NCBI RefSeq assembly: GCF_014334135.1
Contig: NZ_CP060497.1
Location: 1,178,001 to 1,242,000 of the forward strand
Length of the DNA: 64,000 bases
From: Olivibacter sp. SDN3
GTDB lineage: Bacteria; Bacteroidota; Bacteroidia; Sphingobacteriales; Sphingobacteriaceae
Direction of reading: 5' to 3'
The notes under the pieces are model-generated. The model was given only the letters and a program-made list of their open reading frames with translations, was not told where the DNA came from and searched no databases. Below, one piece after another: positions 59,898 through 64,000 of this stretch. Both the position numbers and the translations under genes were made by a program. Position 1 is the first letter of the stretch. Each line of letters opens with the position of its first letter.

Positions 59898-61943
59898 ATG
59901 GTTAACGATTTCATACATCAAGTCACTGCAGTAGTTGAGAAAAACCTTTCAAATGAGCAGTTTGGTGTGGCAGAGGTGGCCGATGCCTTAAACATGAGTC
60001 GTTCAAACCTGCTCCGAAAGGTAAAAAAACAAACCAACCTATCGGTAAGCCAATTGATCAGGCAGATCCGATTACAACGAGCAATGGAAATGTTAAGGGA
60101 ATCTTCCCTGAACGTCTCAGAAGTGGCTTACCAAACGGGATTTGGCAGTTCTTCGTATTTCATCAAATGCTTCCGCGAATATTACGGATACCCACCAGGG
60201 GTTGTTCACCATGGTAATGAAGACTTGGAAACGGAAAATGTTTCGAATGTTATCACTCCCACCAGCAGTAAAAGACGTTTTATCATCTTAGCTTTTGCTG
60301 CGCTAACGGTTGCGCTGATCATTGGTTTGTTGCGATACCGTACGCGTTCTCCAGAGGTCAATACACTTGAAAAGTCAATTGCGGTACTTCCCTTCAAAAA
60401 CGATAGTAACGATTCCAGTAATGTCTACCTCATTAATGGATTGATGGATGCAACATTAAATAACCTCCAAAAAATAAAAGATCTCAGGGTTATCAGTAGA
60501 ACATCAGCCGAAAAGTACCGAAATCTATCGAAATCCGTTCCCGAAATGGCTCGTGAGCTGAACGTGAACTATTTTGTAGAAGGAAGTGGCCAAAAGATGG
60601 GCAATCGGATATTATTGAACGTACAATTAATTGAAGCACCAAACGATAAACATCTTTGGAGCAGACAGTACCGACGGGAAGCTACCGATATTTTTCAATT
60701 GCAGCAAGAAGTAGCCAAAGACATTGCAAAAGAGATTCAGGCGATCATCACTCGTGATGAACAAATGAGAATAGAAAAAAAACCAACAGAAAACCTAGCC
60801 GCCTATGATTCATTTATGAAAGGCAGCGATTTGATGCGTAAGGGTGGCCGAAGTAATTTGGAAAAAGCCGTTGATTATTTTAAAAAGGCTATTGATGATG
60901 ACCCTGAATTTGCGCTTGCCTATGCCGTTTCTGCCATAGCCTATTACTACTTGGATCTTTTTCAAGAAAAGAAAATCTATACGTCCGAAATTGGGTATTC
61001 TGCGGACAAAGCCCTTTTATATGACTCCCTATTACCAGAAAGTCTGATCGCAAAAGCCCTATTTTATGCTCATCGAAAAGAATATCAATCGGCTGTTCCC
61101 TACCTTGAAAAAGCTTTGGAGTACAATCCGAATTCCATTTTAGCGGTCAGTTTTTTATCCTATTTTTACAACAGTCATATCCCCAATACCGTCAAATACC
61201 TGGAATATGCTCTCCAAGGGGTTAGGTTAAACGCTGGATCTCAGGATTCCACGACCCTAAGTCATAACTACCTGCATCTTAGCAATGCGCTGGTACAGAC
61301 GGGCTTTGTAGATGAATCGCTGCAATATATCGATCAGTCGATTGCCTACGACACCGAAAATTCTTACGCCTCCTGGGTAAAAGCGGTGGTGCTGTTTGCT
61401 AAAAATGACGATGCAGAACAAACCAAGCAGCTCCTACGCAAAGAGCTGGATAAAGATAGCACGCAACTCCATATTTTACAGGAAATTGGAAAAATATACT
61501 ATTATACAGGCGATTGTAAAACTGCCTATCGCTACTTCAAGCAGTTTATAGAACTTCGTAAAGCCCATCAATTGGATATTTTTGGAAATGTTGACCTGGA
61601 CATTGGCATCGTGCTATCCAAAGTGGGTGTTAAGGAAGAATCGAAGAAATTTATAGCCAGTTTTAAGCATTTTGCGGACAATGACTCATCCATCTACAAG
61701 CATATGCACCAAGCCATATATTATGCTTATCTGGGTGACCGGGTACAAACCGTCTCGCATCTGCAACGCTTTGCAAAAGAAGAAAACTATCAGTACTGGA
61801 TACTTTTATTTGAGAAAGACCCTTTGGTAGATCCTTTTAAAAATGATCCGGCCTTTAAAAAAGTGATGCAAGAAATCAAAGACAAGTTCTGGAAACAACA
61901 TCAGGAAATTAGAAGCTCGCTGGAAGAAAAGGGTTTGCTGTAA
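59898..61943 (+). CDS. Membrane-bound AraC-type regulator with TolB/FlgO-like and TPR domains
   Basis: A 681-residue one-component regulator. The AraC helix-turn-helix pair is at the N terminus (about 8-105; NMSRSNLLRKVK, VAYQTGFGSSSYFIKCFREYYGYPP). A membrane segment follows (about 128-148, FIILAFAALTVALIIGLL). The outer part starts with a TolB-N/FlgO-like domain (about 160-290; SIAVLPFKND, RTSAEKYR, EGSGQKMGNRILLNVQLIEA) and continues with about eight TPR-like helical pairs (about 300-670). HTH in the cytosol and TPR in the periplasm resemble the CadC plan, but with AraC in place of a winged helix. It precedes the second permease gene by 137 bases. Confidence 0.82.
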   Translation: MVNDFIHQVTAVVEKNLSNEQFGVAEVADALNMSRSNLLRKVKKQTNLSVSQLIRQIRLQRAMEMLRESSLNVSEVAYQTGFGSSSYFIKCFREYYGYPPGVVHHGNEDLETENVSNVITPTSSKRRFIILAFAALTVALIIGLLRYRTRSPEVNTLEKSIAVLPFKNDSNDSSNVYLINGLMDATLNNLQKIKDLRVISRTSAEKYRNLSKSVPEMARELNVNYFVEGSGQKMGNRILLNVQLIEAPNDKHLWSRQYRREATDIFQLQQEVAKDIAKEIQAIITRDEQMRIEKKPTENLAAYDSFMKGSDLMRKGGRSNLEKAVDYFKKAIDDDPEFALAYAVSAIAYYYLDLFQEKKIYTSEIGYSADKALLYDSLLPESLIAKALFYAHRKEYQSAVPYLEKALEYNPNSILAVSFLSYFYNSHIPNTVKYLEYALQGVRLNAGSQDSTTLSHNYLHLSNALVQTGFVDESLQYIDQSIAYDTENSYASWVKAVVLFAKNDDAEQTKQLLRKELDKDSTQLHILQEIGKIYYYTGDCKTAYRYFKQFIELRKAHQLDIFGNVDLDIGIVLSKVGVKEESKKFIASFKHFADNDSSIYKHMHQAIYYAYLGDRVQTVSHLQRFAKEENYQYWILLFEKDPLVDPFKNDPAFKKVMQEIKDKFWKQHQEIRSSLEEKGLL

Positions 61944-61964
61944 CCTCCATTTCGAATAGTCTTC

Positions 61965-62001
61965 TGATCAAAAACGTACACCAAGTGTTCGATTTCGAAC
62001 A
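61965..62001. promoter_or_regulatory. Tandem palindromes upstream of the second FtsX-type permease
   Basis: TGTTCGATTTCGAACA at 61986-62001 is a perfect inverted repeat of the TGTnCG-N4-CGnACA type. TGATCAAAAACGTACA at 61965-61980 keeps the right half exactly and part of the left. Centre spacing is again 21 bp. Both lie in the 137-base gap before the permease gene. Confidence 0.7.
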
Positions 62002-62038
62002 ATGATTTAGCATCCCATACTCGTTAGCTGTTCAGAAA

Positions 62039-62072
62039 AGGCATTTTTTTGTGTGGCAATAAACTTGTGCAA
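62039..62072 (+). promoter_or_regulatory. Weak sigma-54-like elements before the second permease
   Basis: TGGCAATAAACTTGTG at 62054-62069 has TGG and TTG at the -24/-12 spacing but GT instead of GC at -12. AGGCATTTTTTTGTG at 62039 resembles the elements at 30671 and 55466 but lacks the GC. Neither is conclusive. No TAnnTTTG element is visible in the gap. Confidence 0.3.
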
Positions 62073-62080
62073 GGCTTTGT

Positions 62081-64000
62081 ATGATAAAGAATTATCTCAA
62101 AATAGCTTGGAGAAACTTAATGAAGAATAAGGTTTATTCCTTCATTAACTTATCAGGTCTCACGATAGGGTTAACCTGCTGCCTCATAATAAGTATTTAT
62201 TTGATAAATGAGCTTAGTTATGATCGATACAACAAAAACGCTGATAATATCTATCGCGTTGAAAGAACCTTTCTGAATGCAGAAAGCAAAAGTGTTTCTT
62301 TAGCTTTGGGTGCCGTAGCCCCGACAATCGCCCCCTTACTTAAAAACGACTTCAGGGAAATTGCCTCTATCACAACCCTTTTGCCTATAGGTGAAGGAAC
62401 GGTTCAATATGAAGATAAAATCTTTAAAGAGCCGGAAATCTATTTTGCAGATGAACAACTGTTCGATCTTTTCGATATTCAGCTCCGCAGTGGCGACGTC
62501 AAAGAAGCTTTAACAGAACCTTATTCTATCCTGCTTACAGAAGAAATGGCCAAAAAGTATTTTGGCAACCAAGATCCGGTTAATAAAATGATCAAGCTCA
62601 ACCAACAGCTACTTTTTAAAGTAACCGGCGTATACGACGCTTTACCTCAAAATGCACACTGGCATCCGAATATGCTGCTGTCCTTTGCTTCCCTAAAAGA
62701 CACCCTGATCTATGGAGAAGAACAGCTCCGGACGAACTGGGGGAATAACGCATTTTATACCTATTTAAAACTCCCAAACGATGGCGTTGCAAAAAAGCTG
62801 GAAGCACAGTTGCCTGATTTTCTAAACAGGCACGTCCCAGGTGCAGATAACAAAGCTTCTGAATGGACGTCATTGTCACTTCGGAAACTGACGGATATCC
62901 ATTTGTATTCGCATAAGGACTCCGAGCTGGAAGAAAACGGCGACATCAAAAGGGTGTACATTTTTTCCGTTATCGGCTTTTTTATTTTGCTCATTGCCTG
63001 TATCAATTATATGAACTTATCTACCGCACGCTCCTCTTTAAGAGCCCGGGAGATCGGTGTGAGAAAAGTAGTAGGCGCCAGCAAAAAAGAACTGATCGCC
63101 CAATTCCTCAGCGAGAGTGTAGTAATCGGTTGGTTAGCGGCTATCCTTGCCTGTATGATAACGTGGTTGGCTCTGCCTGGACTTAACTACGTGTCCGGAC
63201 AATCCCTATCATTGTCCATGTTATGGGAACCACATTTTATCATCCCCCTTTGCTTGTTGCCCTTTGTCGTTGGTATACTGTCCGGAATTTATCCTGCACT
63301 TTTCCTTTCTACTTTTCGACCTGTGACGGTATTAAAAGGTATCTTTAAAAACAGTGAGAAAGCCTTCTCAGCAAGAAAGGTTTTGGTTGTCGTACAATTT
63401 TCAATATCAATCATACTGATCATCAGCACTGTAGTTGTTTTTCAACAATTACAGTATATTCAAAATAAGTCCCTGGGCTTTAAGAAGGAACAAATAGTTG
63501 TTTTAAACAATAATAGCGGATTTCAGCATGCCTTCCAAGCTTTCAGAACATCCTTGCTTGCTAATTCATCAATAGTGGAAGTCGGCCGGTCAAGTCGCAT
63601 TCCCTCTGGTAGATTATTGGATGCGGATGGGTCGCAGATTACTCTCGGAAATTCGCTGGCCCCATCAAAAGCGGATATTAAATATGTAAGGGTAGATGAC
63701 GGTTTTATTCCAACTTACAATATCCCCATTTTGAATGGTAGAAATTTCATGCGGACAAATGGTTCTGACACTTCTTCTTTTATCCTCAACCAAGCAGCGG
63801 TACGCGCTTTGGGGATACAATCGAATGAAGAGGCGATCGGCAAACAATTTAAATATGGCGTCCGCAACGGACAGATTGTGGGTATCATGAACGACTTTAA
63901 CTTCGAATCCTTGCATCAGCGAATCTTACCGCTGGTTTTATTCGTTTCCAAGGAGGAGAATGACTATGGTAGCATTTCCGTTAACATAACGGGCAGCACA
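62081..64000 (+). CDS. ABC transporter permease, FtsX/MacB type (second copy, cut by window end)
   Basis: An open frame of 640 codons from ATG 62081 to the last base, with no stop, so the C-terminal part is outside the window. It begins MIKNYLKIAWRNLMKNKVYS, nearly the same as the first copy at 55534. It has a first helix at about 20-42 and a MacB-like periplasmic domain. A helix block after about 290 (FSVIGFFILLIACINYMNLSTA, then REIGVRKVVGAS) and the start of the second periplasmic domain follow. About 170 residues are probably missing compared with the 814-residue paralogue. The AraC/TPR regulator gene lies directly upstream. Confidence 0.9.
   Translation, partial: MIKNYLKIAWRNLMKNKVYSFINLSGLTIGLTCCLIISIYLINELSYDRYNKNADNIYRVERTFLNAESKSVSLALGAVAPTIAPLLKNDFREIASITTLLPIGEGTVQYEDKIFKEPEIYFADEQLFDLFDIQLRSGDVKEALTEPYSILLTEEMAKKYFGNQDPVNKMIKLNQQLLFKVTGVYDALPQNAHWHPNMLLSFASLKDTLIYGEEQLRTNWGNNAFYTYLKLPNDGVAKKLEAQLPDFLNRHVPGADNKASEWTSLSLRKLTDIHLYSHKDSELEENGDIKRVYIFSVIGFFILLIACINYMNLSTARSSLRAREIGVRKVVGASKKELIAQFLSESVVIGWLAAILACMITWLALPGLNYVSGQSLSLSMLWEPHFIIPLCLLPFVVGILSGIYPALFLSTFRPVTVLKGIFKNSEKAFSARKVLVVVQFSISIILIISTVVVFQQLQYIQNKSLGFKKEQIVVLNNNSGFQHAFQAFRTSLLANSSIVEVGRSSRIPSGRLLDADGSQITLGNSLAPSKADIKYVRVDDGFIPTYNIPILNGRNFMRTNGSDTSSFILNQAAVRALGIQSNEEAIGKQFKYGVRNGQIVGIMNDFNFESLHQRILPLVLFVSKEENDYGSISVNITGST

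Noticed and set aside
1-64000. tRNA, rRNA, CRISPR arrays, insertion sequences, prophage or defence islands.
   Set aside because: Reading through both strands gave no transposase, integrase, repeat-spacer array, terminal inverted repeats or RNA gene that could be supported. The gene content is core and metabolic.

Overview
The window looks like ordinary chromosome from a member of Bacteroidetes, most likely the family Sphingobacteriaceae (Sphingobacterium/Pedobacter/Olivibacter relatives). The evidence is AT-rich DNA, TonB-dependent receptors with N-terminal carboxypeptidase-regulatory-like domains, a PafA-type phosphatase, a two-gene pdhA-pdhC cluster, FtsX-type ABC permeases of about 800 residues, and several promoters of the Bacteroidetes form TTG-N19-21-TAnnTTTG. 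No rRNA, tRNA, CRISPR array, insertion sequence or prophage was recognised. Assignment to this group is inference from protein character, not from a marker gene.

Layout. 1-3.2 kb: tail of an unknown gene (possibly tatA), a LysM lytic transglycosylase, a PRPP-binding phosphoribosyltransferase and an NlpC/P60 hydrolase. 3.5-8.7 kb: pyruvate dehydrogenase E1-alpha and E2, PafA-like phosphatase, a thiamine-pyrophosphokinase-like protein. 8.7-15.4 kb: M28 aminopeptidase lipoprotein, rhodanese, OmpA-family porin, RidA, RecG. 15.9-18.9 kb: hflX-rbfA-aat-TRIC run. 18.9-24.6 kb (minus strand): peptide deformylase, M16 protease, a large outer-membrane barrel protein with a partner CBM9/DOMON-like secreted protein. 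24.7-27.7 kb: rnhB, gcvT, comB-like gene, low-molecular-weight phosphatase. 27.8-33.8 kb: sensor kinase plus NtrC-type regulator, divergent from an efflux adaptor, ABC ATPase and DUF4097 protein. 33.9-36.9 kb: a De Ley-Doudoroff galactonate-type operon (aldolase, MFS importer, kinase). 37-39.3 kb: cydAB. 39.4-45.7 kb (minus): TonB-dependent siderophore-type receptor, MoxR/VWA pair, Gfo/Idh/MocA oxidoreductase. 45.9-48.6 kb: two-subunit molybdenum hydroxylase. 48.6-55.4 kb: VF530-like protein, beta-hydroxyacid dehydrogenase, MFS exporter, class V aminotransferase, BamA/TamA-like barrel, XRE regulator with a DUF2027 protein, GNAT acetyltransferase. 55.5-64 kb: two paralogous FtsX-type permeases (the second cut by the window end) flanking an acyltransferase, an ankyrin lipoprotein and a membrane-bound AraC-HTH/TPR regulator.

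The most interesting signal is regulatory. A palindrome of the form TGTnCG-N4-CGnACA occurs as a tandem pair, always 21 bp centre to centre, at 30592-30628, 55374-55410 and 61965-62001. These positions lie just upstream of the efflux adaptor gene and of both FtsX permease genes and were not noticed elsewhere in the window. The adaptor/ATPase operon itself lacks a permease gene, and it is divergent from a gene for a sigma-54-dependent activator. Two of the three sites are followed by GG-N10-GC sequences of sigma-54 type. Together this suggests that the NtrC-like regulator coordinates a dispersed MacAB-like exporter system.

Other points of note: start-codon corrections forced by promoter positions (TTG start at 41780 for the receptor; very short or absent leaders at 20782 and 51405); a tandem 20-bp operator-like repeat at 59789-59828; an unexplained 494-base non-coding stretch at 15418-15911; and a galactonate operon with no dehydratase gene in the window.
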